A DNA stretch of 58,129 nucleotides, from positions 1 through 58,129 of the forward strand of contig CAISJI010000168.1 in assembly GCA_903885565.1 (NCBI GenBank), written 5' to 3'. The translations under genes and the position numbers were made by a program. Source of the stretch: an uncultured Planctomycetaceae bacterium. GTDB taxonomy: Bacteria; Planctomycetota; Planctomycetia; Pirellulales; UBA1268. The notes under the pieces are model-generated. The model saw only the letters and a program-made list of their open reading frames with translations, was not told the DNA's origin and made no database searches. Each line of letters starts with the position of its first letter. Within the stretch, counting starts at the first letter, position 1. Positions 25,412-32,979 of the stretch are shown one piece after another.

Positions 25412-25879
25412 CGTCAACAACTTGTCGGTTGCTTGCTGGACAAACAGTTTTGGTAAGAGCATACTCTTCCCGGTTCGCAAGCTTGTGGATGTGGCGGTTC
25501 TGGACGCCCCCCTCCCTGAGCCGGGCGGACTGCGGGATTTTCCGCGGCGCCAGCCCTCCGGCAGCGCCGCGGTGAATTGCGCAGAGCAGCGTTGAGAAAG
25601 TGCCCCGCGCCGGATTGGTGGGCGATTTCTGCCGGTTGGCAGACGTCGCTCTCCCGCTCCGGCGCGAGGGGCAAGATGGTGTTGGCCCCGGTTCCATCTG
25701 CCTCGCTCTTCCCACCTTCCTCCAGATTCTTGTGCGTCTTCGGTTACGGTCCGATCCATCTCAGGCGGGGTGGGACGCGGCCTTGTGATCGGTTTTTTAC
25801 CCCGATTTCTCGACACGAACTGGGTGTCGGTCTGTCTGCTTGTCTGCGTCCGTTTTCCCTTTCAGACACGGGAGTTTTG

Positions 25880-27361
25880 ATGCATCCGCCCACTCACACC
25901 GCCCGCCGCCCGCCGTTCGATGGACGAGCCTTGATGGCGGCGGCTTTCAGCTGGGGATTGTCGCTGCTCACAGTGGCCGGTTTGGCCACCGTGGGCTGGT
26001 TGGGCCATGCCACCCACTGGACGTTCGGTCTGGGGGGCGGCCACGCCAGCCACGGTGCGGTGCAGGCCGCGCATTCCGAGCACGCTGCGCCAGCGAACCA
26101 TGCCGACCATGCCGATCGCGCCACCGCCGCGGAGGCCTTTGCCGTAGTGCAGGGCGATCCCGGGCCGGGCCAGACCCGCGAGCGGATTGAGTTTCAGTCG
26201 CGGGAGATGCTCGACCGCACCGGCATCGAACTCATTCCGGTGCAGCGGCGGCCGATGGTGAGCGAATTGCTCGTCAACGGAGTGGTGCAGTATGACGCCC
26301 GCCGGACTGCCGAACTTTCGGCCCGCGTCTCAGGCAGCGTGTGGCGGGTGGAGAAACACCTCGGCGACACGGTGCACGAGGGGGATGTGCTGTTGGTCGT
26401 GGAGAGCCGGGATGTCGGCCGATTGAAGGCCGAGTTCCTCAATGCAATGGTCGCTTTTGAGGCCCGTCGGGAGCAATTTGAGATTCTGCAGGGGGTGCAG
26501 GGAGCAGTGCTTGGCAGACAGCTGCGCGAGGCCATCTCCGACCTCCGCGAGGCCCGCAACCATCTCACGATCGCCGAACAGGGACTGGTCAATCTGGGGC
26601 TGCGGGTCTCGATTGCCGACTACATGGGGCTCGATGACGACGCCCGGGCCACCAAGCTGCGTACGGTGGGGATCGCACCGGAACTTCTGGAGGGGATCGA
26701 TCCGCTTGAGGTTTCTTCCAACCTGCTCCCCCTCTGTTCCCCGTTTGCTGGGGTGGTGATCGGTCGCGATGCGGTGGTGGGGGAATTTGTCGAGGCGGGC
26801 GAGCCGATCTTTGACGTCACCGATGTCTCGACGATGTGGGTGATTCTCAATGTTGCCAAGGAGGATTCCGCCAAGGTGGCCCTGGGGCAGCCCATCCGCT
26901 TTTTCCCCGACGGCTCCACCGCAGAGTTTCCCAGCCGAATCAGCTGGATCAGCACCGACGTCAATTCCGAGACCCGCACGCTCCAGGTGCGGGCTGAAAT
27001 CCATTCCGCAGCCCCGCACGCCCAAGGCACCGACGGCGAGGTGGCCCTCAAGGCCAACACGTTCGGCAGCGGCTTCATCGAACTCGATCGCCATGAAGAT
27101 GCGGTTGTCGTGCCCCGCGACAGCGTGCAGTGGGATGGTCGCGAGTGGGTGGTGTTTGTGCCGGCTGGCGACCTCGGTTTTGAGCCCCGGGCTGTCAGTC
27201 TGGGGCTGGCCGAGGGGAATAGGGTGGAGATTCTGGCCGACTTCGGGGCCAACGGGCCGCCGGAGAGCGTGGTGGGCCAAGGCAGCCATGTGCTGAAGAG
27301 CCAGGTGGTGCTTGAGCGCCTGGAACGTGGGGAAACCGACACTGGCCCCCTGGAGCCGTAA
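25880..27361 (+). CDS. RND efflux periplasmic adaptor (CusB/CzcB-like) with His-rich N-terminus
   Basis: Membrane-fusion protein linking an inner-membrane RND pump to an outer-membrane channel. The 493-residue product starts with an N-terminal membrane anchor (about residues 19-40). A His-rich segment follows (about residues 45-80, with HASH, HSEHAAPANHADHADR), then the lipoyl/barrel-sandwich halves (ARVSGSVWRVEKHLGDTVHEGDVLL and CSPFAGVVIGRDAVVGEFV), a helical hairpin between them, and a beta-barrel domain. The His cluster suggests binding of a soft or borderline metal such as copper, zinc or cobalt. GGGAG sits seven bases before ATG 25880; the frame further upstream is non-coding in character. 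The pump gene follows after five bases. Confidence 0.88.
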   Translation: MHPPTHTARRPPFDGRALMAAAFSWGLSLLTVAGLATVGWLGHATHWTFGLGGGHASHGAVQAAHSEHAAPANHADHADRATAAEAFAVVQGDPGPGQTRERIEFQSREMLDRTGIELIPVQRRPMVSELLVNGVVQYDARRTAELSARVSGSVWRVEKHLGDTVHEGDVLLVVESRDVGRLKAEFLNAMVAFEARREQFEILQGVQGAVLGRQLREAISDLREARNHLTIAEQGLVNLGLRVSIADYMGLDDDARATKLRTVGIAPELLEGIDPLEVSSNLLPLCSPFAGVVIGRDAVVGEFVEAGEPIFDVTDVSTMWVILNVAKEDSAKVALGQPIRFFPDGSTAEFPSRISWISTDVNSETRTLQVRAEIHSAAPHAQGTDGEVALKANTFGSGFIELDRHEDAVVVPRDSVQWDGREWVVFVPAGDLGFEPRAVSLGLAEGNRVEILADFGANGPPESVVGQGSHVLKSQVVLERLERGETDTGPLEP

Positions 27362-27366
27362 AAAAG

Positions 27367-30300
27367 ATGCTGGAATCGGTCATCGCCTGGTCGCTGTCCC
27401 ACCGCTATACGGTGTTGTTTGGGGCGGCCATTGTCAGCCTCATCGGCTATTTTGCCGCCGGCCAGCTGGTGGTCGATGCCTTTCCTGACACCACGCCAGT
27501 GCAGGTGCAGGTCAACACCGCCGCTCCCGGGATGGTGGCCGAGGAGATCGAGCGGCAGATCACATTCCCGATCGAACTGGCGATGGGCGGCATGCCGGGG
27601 CTCGAGGGGCTGCGCAGCGCCAGCATGTTTGGTCTGTCTGTGGTGATCGTCACGTTCAAGGATGGCACCGATATCTATCTGGCCCGGCAGCTCATCAACG
27701 AGCGGCTGACGACCGTCAGCGTGCCGGCTGGCGTGGAGCGGCCGGAGATGGGGCCGGTATCGACCGGCCTGGGCGAGGTGTTTCACTATCTGCTCGTGCC
27801 TCGTGGCATGAGCCTGACAGATGTCAAAACGATGCAGGAGTGGACGCTCAAGCCCGCCCTGCGGAGCGTTCCGGGCACGGCGGAGGTGAATGCCTGGGGA
27901 GGCCTCAACAAACAGTATCAGATCCGCCTCGATCCGGTCCTCCTGCGGAAATACGGGCTGTCGTTCGATCAGGCGATCGAGGCGATCCCGCGCAACAATT
28001 TCAATGTTGGCGGCGGCTCCATCGGCCGCTCGGGTGATGCTGTGCTCGTCTACGGCGTGGGACGCACCACCGATGTCGAGCAGATCGGCAAGATCGTGAT
28101 CGCCTCGAGCAACGGCGTGCCGATCCGCATCCGCGACGTGGGCGAGGTGATGATCGGCCATGAGATCCGTAAGGGAGCGGTCAGTTATGGCGGCGAGGGG
28201 GAGGTGGTGCTCGGGCTGGGCTTCATGCTCATGGGGGAGAACAGCTATGCGGTGACCACCCGGCTGCGCGACCGGTTTGAGAAGCTGGTGAAGACGCTGC
28301 CAGACGGGGTGGAGGCGAAGATCGTCTACGACCGCACGCAGCTGATCGACCGCGTGATCGCCACCGTGCGGCAGAATCTCCTCGAAGGGGCGTTTCTGGT
28401 GGTGCTGATCCTCTACATGCTGCTGGGCAACCTGCGGGCGGGGCTCGTGGCCGCCACGGCGATTCCGCTCTCGATGCTGTGCGGCTTCATCGGGATGTGG
28501 CAGACGGGGATCGCCGCCAGCCTGCTCTCCCTGGGGGCGATCGATTTCGGCATCGTGGTCGACTCCTCTGTGGTGGTGATCGAAAGCATTCTGGAGAAGA
28601 TTGCCCACCATCCCGGGGCCACAGGAGCGGCCCGGCTGAAGCTGGTGCGCGAGGCGACCAATGCCGTGAAAATGCCCGCCTGTTTCGGCCAGCTGATCAT
28701 CATGATCGTCTATATCCCGATCCTCACGCTGGAGGGTGTGGAGGGGAAGATGTTCCGCCCGATGGCGCTGACGGTGGTGTTCATCCTGATCGGGTCGCTG
28801 GTGCTCTCGATGACAGTGGTGCCGGTGCTGTCGAGCTTCTTCCTGCCGCGGCGGGTCGATTCGCACGATGTGTTGCTGGTGAAACTCTTGCGTCAAGCCT
28901 ACCGGCCGGTGCTGCGCCTCTGCCTTTCGGCCCGCGGGGCGATCGCGCTGGCGGCGCTTGCCATCCTGGGCATCACGCTCCTGCGGGCTGCGTCGCTGGG
29001 CACGGAGTTTGTCCCCAAGCTCTCGGAGGGAGATCTCGTGCTCGGCATCATTCGCGCTCCCGGCACAAGCCTCGAGGAATCGGTGCGGATGAACACCCGG
29101 CTGGAAAAGGCACTCCTGGCGGAATTTCCGGCTGAGATCAAGCATATCTGGAGCCGGGTCGGCACCCCCGAGGTGGCCACCGACGCCGGAGCGGCCGAGG
29201 CAACGGACGTGTTTGTGGCGCTCAAGCCCCGCGATGAATGGGTGCGGGCCCGCACGCAGGCAGGACTGGTAGAGGAGATGAACGCCGTGGTGGAAGGAGT
29301 GCCGGGGCAGATTCTCTGGTTCACGCAGCCGATCGAGCAGCGGATCAACGAGATGGTCTCGGGCGTGCGGGCCGACATCGCCGTGAAGGTGTTCGGGGAG
29401 GATCTGGACGAGGTTGTGCGGAAGGCTGGCGAAGTGGCCGCCGTGCTCAGAAATGTTCCCGGTGGCGTCGATGTTGCCGTCGAACAGGTGGCCGGTCAGC
29501 CGATCCTCAAGATTGCCGTGAAGCAGGATGAGGTGGCCCGCTATGGCATCTCAGCGCAGACCGTTCTCGACCTCGTGGAGAGCATTGGCGGCAAGGGGGT
29601 GGGACAGATCGTGGAGGGGCAGTTGCGCTTTCCGATTGTGGTGCGGTTGCCAGAGTCGCTGCGCAGCGGGCCGGAAGCGATCGCCGACATCGCCGTTCGC
29701 GGACCAGCCGGCGAGACGGTGCCGCTGGAACGCATCGCCGATATCCGCACGATTGCCGGCCCGAAGTTTGTCACCCGCGAGTGGAGCGAGCGCCGCGTGG
29801 TGGTGCAGTGCAACGTGCGCGGGAGAGACGTGGGGGGCTTTGTGGCGGAGGCTCAGGCGGCGATCGCCGAGCGGGTCGAACTGCCGGAGTCGCTCTACCG
29901 GCTGGAGTGGGGTGGGCAGTTTGAAAACATGCAGCGGGCGCAGAAGCGGCTGATGATTGTTGTGCCGCTGGCGCTGCTGTTGATTGTCGCCCTGCTCTAC
30001 GCCACCTACGGCACGCTGACCGACACAGCGCTTCTGTTTGCCAGCGTCCCTTTCGCCTGCGTGGGGGGGATTTGGGGCCTGTCGCTGCGGGAGATGCCGC
30101 TGTCGATTTCGGCGGCGGTGGGGTTCATCACGCTCTCGGGCGTGTCGGTGCTCAACGGCATGGTGCTGGCCAGCGCCCTGCGGGAACGGCTCGCCCGGGG
30201 CACTGCCCGGGATGTGGCGATCGAGGAAACGGCCGCAGCCAGCCTCCGCACGATCATCATGACGGCGCTGGTGGCGAGCCTCGGCTTCATTCCGATGGCG

Positions 30301-30459
30301 GTGAGCGAGGGAACTGGTGCCGAGGTGCAGCGGCCGCTGGCCACGGTGGTGATCGGGGGTGTTATCACCAGCACGCTCTTCACGCTCTTTATCCTGCCGG
30401 CGCTCTACCGACTCGTGCTCGGCGCGTCCAAGGCCTTGGTAATTCCCAAAACGTCCTAG
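27367..30459 (+). CDS. Heavy-metal efflux RND pump (CusA/CzcA family)
   Basis: Proton-driven inner-membrane transporter of 1030 residues. It has twelve expected transmembrane helices in two halves separated by two large periplasmic loops. Family landmarks include the N-terminal FPDTTPVQVQVNT, YQIRLDP, the helix 4 block GAIDFGIVVDSSVVVIESI with the acidic residues of proton relay in the heavy-metal subfamily, and GFITLSGVSVLNGMVL in the second half. Metal specificity (copper/silver versus cobalt/zinc/cadmium) cannot be decided. It is co-transcribed with the adaptor (five-base gap); no CusC/TolC-type channel lies next to it. It ends nine bases before a MITE-like element. Confidence 0.94.
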   Translation: MLESVIAWSLSHRYTVLFGAAIVSLIGYFAAGQLVVDAFPDTTPVQVQVNTAAPGMVAEEIERQITFPIELAMGGMPGLEGLRSASMFGLSVVIVTFKDGTDIYLARQLINERLTTVSVPAGVERPEMGPVSTGLGEVFHYLLVPRGMSLTDVKTMQEWTLKPALRSVPGTAEVNAWGGLNKQYQIRLDPVLLRKYGLSFDQAIEAIPRNNFNVGGGSIGRSGDAVLVYGVGRTTDVEQIGKIVIASSNGVPIRIRDVGEVMIGHEIRKGAVSYGGEGEVVLGLGFMLMGENSYAVTTRLRDRFEKLVKTLPDGVEAKIVYDRTQLIDRVIATVRQNLLEGAFLVVLILYMLLGNLRAGLVAATAIPLSMLCGFIGMWQTGIAASLLSLGAIDFGIVVDSSVVVIESILEKIAHHPGATGAARLKLVREATNAVKMPACFGQLIIMIVYIPILTLEGVEGKMFRPMALTVVFILIGSLVLSMTVVPVLSSFFLPRRVDSHDVLLVKLLRQAYRPVLRLCLSARGAIALAALAILGITLLRAASLGTEFVPKLSEGDLVLGIIRAPGTSLEESVRMNTRLEKALLAEFPAEIKHIWSRVGTPEVATDAGAAEATDVFVALKPRDEWVRARTQAGLVEEMNAVVEGVPGQILWFTQPIEQRINEMVSGVRADIAVKVFGEDLDEVVRKAGEVAAVLRNVPGGVDVAVEQVAGQPILKIAVKQDEVARYGISAQTVLDLVESIGGKGVGQIVEGQLRFPIVVRLPESLRSGPEAIADIAVRGPAGETVPLERIADIRTIAGPKFVTREWSERRVVVQCNVRGRDVGGFVAEAQAAIAERVELPESLYRLEWGGQFENMQRAQKRLMIVVPLALLLIVALLYATYGTLTDTALLFASVPFACVGGIWGLSLREMPLSISAAVGFITLSGVSVLNGMVLASALRERLARGTARDVAIEETAAASLRTIIMTALVASLGFIPMAVSEGTGAEVQRPLATVVIGGVITSTLFTLFILPALYRLVLGASKALVIPKTS

Positions 30460-30467
30460 CGGGCGGC

Positions 30468-30614
30468 TAGAGCGCATCCGGGATAATTGTAGCGACGACT
30501 GGGTAAATAGATCGAGCGATGTAGGCGGAGGGGTCGGCGAACGCTCGAGGAGCGTAAGCGACGAGACTTTTGCCGCCCCGAAGCCGGTGCTACACGTAAG
30601 TCGGATGCGCTCTA
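30468..30614. mobile_element. 147-bp MITE-like element
   Basis: Bounded by perfect 13-bp terminal inverted repeats TAGAGCGCATCCG (30468-30480) and CGGATGCGCTCTA (30602-30614). The outer TA at each end could be a TA target duplication as in IS630/Tc1 elements. Inside is an ACGCTC-GAG-GAGCGT hairpin at 30541-30555. No coding capacity. It lies in the convergent gap between the RND pump and the hydrolase and supplies the hydrolase stop codon. Confidence 0.75.
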
Positions 30615-31475
30615 ACGGCCCGCGGTGGCGTGGCGGAGAATGAAGTCGACGACCGGCGTTGGATCGTCGAGGCCATGGGGGTGGTGGCCGATACCCGGCT
30701 TGTGGATCAGTTCGATCGTGCCGCCGAGAGCCCGGTAGCGCGATGCGACGAGCAGGGCATTCTCCTGCGGCGGCACAACATCGTCGTCATCCCCCACCAC
30801 ATGAATCAGCTTGATGCCCGCGGCAGCCAGCGGCTTGAGGGCATCGACAGGATTGCCCGGATAGGCCAGCGCCGCGGCGTCGTCGGCAAAGCCGTAGGCT
30901 GCCTTGAGGGCCAGCCAATCGGGCGGACTCCCCTTCCCCGTTCCCCGTCCCCCCGGCCAGCTTTTGAAATCGCAGACGGCGGCATCCCCGTAGATCACGC
31001 CCACTTTCTCCGGATGTTCGGCAGCGAAGCGGTGGGCGTAGAGTCCGCCGCGGCTGATTCCGATCAGCGCCGGCTGGGGATGCAGGCCGCGACGCACCAG
31101 TTCCCCGTGGAAAGCCGCCAGCCGGGCGATGGCCGCGGGGGAGCCGAAAGAATTGCCCACATCGAGAAAGGCGTGGTGGAATCCGGCGGAGAGGAGTTGG
31201 GGAGCGGCGCAGCGACTCGTAAAGGCGTCGGGAAACATCAGGCACCACGACCAGGGATTTCCCGGCAGGGCGTTCTCCGGAATCACAACCCAGGCCGGCG
31301 TGCCGTCGAACGAGAAGCTGTGGCGGGTGTGGCCGTGCCATTGGTCGCTGCTGCCGCCGTTGAACGTCAGATCGGCCGCGGTGAGAGCAGCCGGAAAAAT
31401 GCCCGGCAGCGCCAGCAGTACCAGCATCCCGCAGGCAGCTGTGCGGAGCGTGGCGGGCGGCAGGAGGCGAAACAT
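30612..31475 (-). CDS. Secreted alpha/beta-hydrolase family protein
   Basis: The 287-residue product has a signal peptide (MFRLLPPATLRTAACGMLVLLALPG.., cleavage near ALTA-AD). The alpha/beta-hydrolase fold carries the nucleophile elbow GISRGG, with Ser as nucleophile, the acid in VVGDDDDVVPP and the His in KPGIGHHPHG. This resembles acyl esterases or peptidases acting outside the cytoplasm; the substrate is unknown. ATG 31475 is chosen because it begins the signal peptide; further upstream the frame overlaps the next gene. The TAG stop is formed by the last bases of the MITE-like element (30612-30614), so the original C-terminus may have been altered by that insertion. Confidence 0.8.
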   Translation of the reverse strand: MFRLLPPATLRTAACGMLVLLALPGIFPAALTAADLTFNGGSSDQWHGHTRHSFSFDGTPAWVVIPENALPGNPWSWCLMFPDAFTSRCAAPQLLSAGFHHAFLDVGNSFGSPAAIARLAAFHGELVRRGLHPQPALIGISRGGLYAHRFAAEHPEKVGVIYGDAAVCDFKSWPGGRGTGKGSPPDWLALKAAYGFADDAAALAYPGNPVDALKPLAAAGIKLIHVVGDDDDVVPPQENALLVASRYRALGGTIELIHKPGIGHHPHGLDDPTPVVDFILRHATAGR

Positions 31476-31533
31476 GGGAGGAGCTTTCTCGGGGGGTACG
31501 TGTGGCGGGAAAAAGACCTCAGGCGGGACTCCG

Positions 31534-32727
31534 TCAGCCGATATCAAACAGCAGCGGAACCGGCGTCGAGGGATCGAGGCCGAGGAGGTCGCGGAGCTGC
31601 TTGAGCTCCTCCGGCTCAAGCGACACAAACACCACCGGATCCTGGCAGAGCGTGGGATCGATCAGCCGGTAGCCAGCCACTTCCCCCCCCTGCACGATCG
31701 GCGTTCTGCCATAGCCATACATCATGTTGTCGACCTTCCCGAAGAAGTCGCCGAGCGTGACAGCCTCCGGCCGCGGCCGGCGCACATAGAACAGCTCAAT
31801 CACATCCTTCCAGAAGTGGGGCACAAACTTTTCGCCGACATCGGCATGGCCCACCGAATCGCGGTTGGTGCCGGCGATGCAGGTGGGCAGCGCCCCCACT
31901 TTGAGTGAACGGGCGCTGCAGCGGGCTTCGATCTCCCGCCCCAGGTTGAGGAGGAAATCGGCGCTGTAGCAGTCGTCGCAGATCAGCACGAGGTGGCCTA
32001 AGTCCACCCCCGCCGGTTTCGCCGGCGATGCGTCGGCAGCCGGTTTTTTTTGCACAGCACCTGCCACGAGGGCGTCGGCCAGTGCGCCGCAGGGAATCGA
32101 ATAGCTTTGGATTTCTTCAGGCAGGCCGTGGCCCAGCACCACGATTGTCGTGGGGGTGCTGCCGGCTGCGGCAGCACTGACGCCTTGTAAAAAGGCTGTG
32201 GCAACGTCGTGGATCGATTCCGCAGGGCCTGATTCTTGAGGGCCACGCTGCTTGTGAACTGTGGGGAGAGCGCCATAGGCCTCGGCGATCGCTGAGATCT
32301 CCTTGCGGTCCAGACCGCGGTCGGGATCGAGCAGGCCGATCATCGCTCGGCCGGGGCCGATCACTGCCTGCTCGGCCCGGCTGTCGCGGATCTGATCGAT
32401 GAAGCGGGCCAGACTCACCAGCCGATCGAGGCGATCGCTGGCGGAGAGCGCAGCGAGTCGATCGGCGTATTGCACCGAGAGGTGGTAGAGCGATGGTTCG
32501 ATCTGGCGGTAGTGCTTGGCAGTCGCCTCCAGCTGCTGCTGCACACGCGGGGAATCGGCGCGGGCAAACGTGGCCAGTCCGTCGGCAAGAGCAGGCTCGG
32601 CGCACAGCGCCGGGGAGAACGGAGCCGGCCTCGTGCCAGAGGGGAACAGAAGCAGGGCCGCTCCAAATGCGGCCAGACCTGCCCAGCGGAGGCGCCAGGA
32701 GCGGCGGATGGAATGGGGGGCATGCAT
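31534..32727 (-). CDS. Secreted caspase-like (clan CD, peptidase C14-like) protein
   Basis: The 397-residue product has an N-terminal signal peptide or membrane anchor (about residues 14-40). A helical region follows (60-160), then a segment that looks like the caspase/metacaspase fold. There, a hydrophobic strand TIVVLGHG (194-201) supplies the candidate catalytic His200-Gly, and HLVLICDDCYSADFL (245-259) supplies the candidate Cys253, in the place of the DSCHSG motif of metacaspases. The strand, H-G and D-C-x-S order fit clan CD peptidases; activity is inferred. The start at 32727 is chosen for the signal peptide; no Shine-Dalgarno is visible. It is divergent from imuA across 252 bases. Confidence 0.62.
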   Translation of the reverse strand: MHAPHSIRRSWRLRWAGLAAFGAALLLFPSGTRPAPFSPALCAEPALADGLATFARADSPRVQQQLEATAKHYRQIEPSLYHLSVQYADRLAALSASDRLDRLVSLARFIDQIRDSRAEQAVIGPGRAMIGLLDPDRGLDRKEISAIAEAYGALPTVHKQRGPQESGPAESIHDVATAFLQGVSAAAAGSTPTTIVVLGHGLPEEIQSYSIPCGALADALVAGAVQKKPAADASPAKPAGVDLGHLVLICDDCYSADFLLNLGREIEARCSARSLKVGALPTCIAGTNRDSVGHADVGEKFVPHFWKDVIELFYVRRPRPEAVTLGDFFGKVDNMMYGYGRTPIVQGGEVAGYRLIDPTLCQDPVVFVSLEPEELKQLRDLLGLDPSTPVPLLFDIG

Positions 32728-32822
32728 GGCGGTTGAGTCTATACCGGCAGCGGGTGCAGGTGACCCGCGGTGGCTCCCTGCCCACGAAGTTCCCGGAAGG
32801 AACAAAAAAACATCCCGGAGAG

Positions 32823-32851
32823 TTGACCGGGCCGCCGATAGTCGATACTGT
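32823..32851 (+). promoter_or_regulatory. Sigma-70 promoter of the imuA-imuB-dnaE2 operon
   Basis: TTGACC (32823-32828), exactly 17 bases, TACTGT (32846-32851), giving a leader of roughly 120 bases before imuA. Confidence 0.6.
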
Positions 32852-32864
32852 ACGCGCGTATAGT
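32847..32864 (+). promoter_or_regulatory. Candidate LexA operator (SOS box) of imuA
   Basis: ACTGTACGCGCGTATAGT is an almost perfect 18-bp palindrome (one non-matching pair). It has CTGT-N8-ATAG spacing like the E. coli SOS box and overlaps the -10 element. The recA promoter carries a close relative at the same offset from its -10 box. Confidence 0.6.
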
Positions 32865-32870
32865 TTTGGC

Positions 32871-32930
32871 TGCGGTCGACTTCGTGGGCTGTCTGCGATG
32901 CAGAGGGGCATGGAGGACTTTTTCCAGAGC
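32871..32930 (-). repeat. Structured dispersed repeat, copy E (5' half, minus orientation)
   Basis: Read on the minus strand: TGGAAAAAGTC-TCCATG-CCCTCTG, AGACAG-CCAC, GTCGACCG. These match copies B and C block for block. It ends just before the imuA operator and lies in the imuA leader. Confidence 0.65.
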
Positions 32931-32979
32931 TTTTTCGAGAGCGCGTTGAACCAGAAATCTTGAGTCGGGAGTTTTGAAC

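Larger units (their letters stand above)
25293..25879. other. 587-bp intergenic region with hairpins and a 14-bp tandem repeat
   Basis: No convincing gene. It holds a GCCGGCC/GGCCGGC hairpin (25324-25345), a 14-bp tandem repeat (25356-25411), and a perfect 9-bp hairpin CCGCGGCGC/GCGCCGCGG (25542-25550 and 25564-25572). A short open frame across the repeat (from 25356) is Trp/Leu/Val-rich only because of the repeat, and I do not call it. Confidence 0.6.

Noticed and set aside
25356-25595. Short plus-strand frame beginning MLGLACWDW
   Set aside because: It is created by the 14-bp tandem repeat and has no ribosome binding site or downstream conservation signal.
26620-29145. Minus-strand open frame of about 840 codons opposite the RND pump
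   Set aside because: Shadow of the GC-rich third positions of the pump gene; His/Gln/Arg-rich composition and no recognisable domain.
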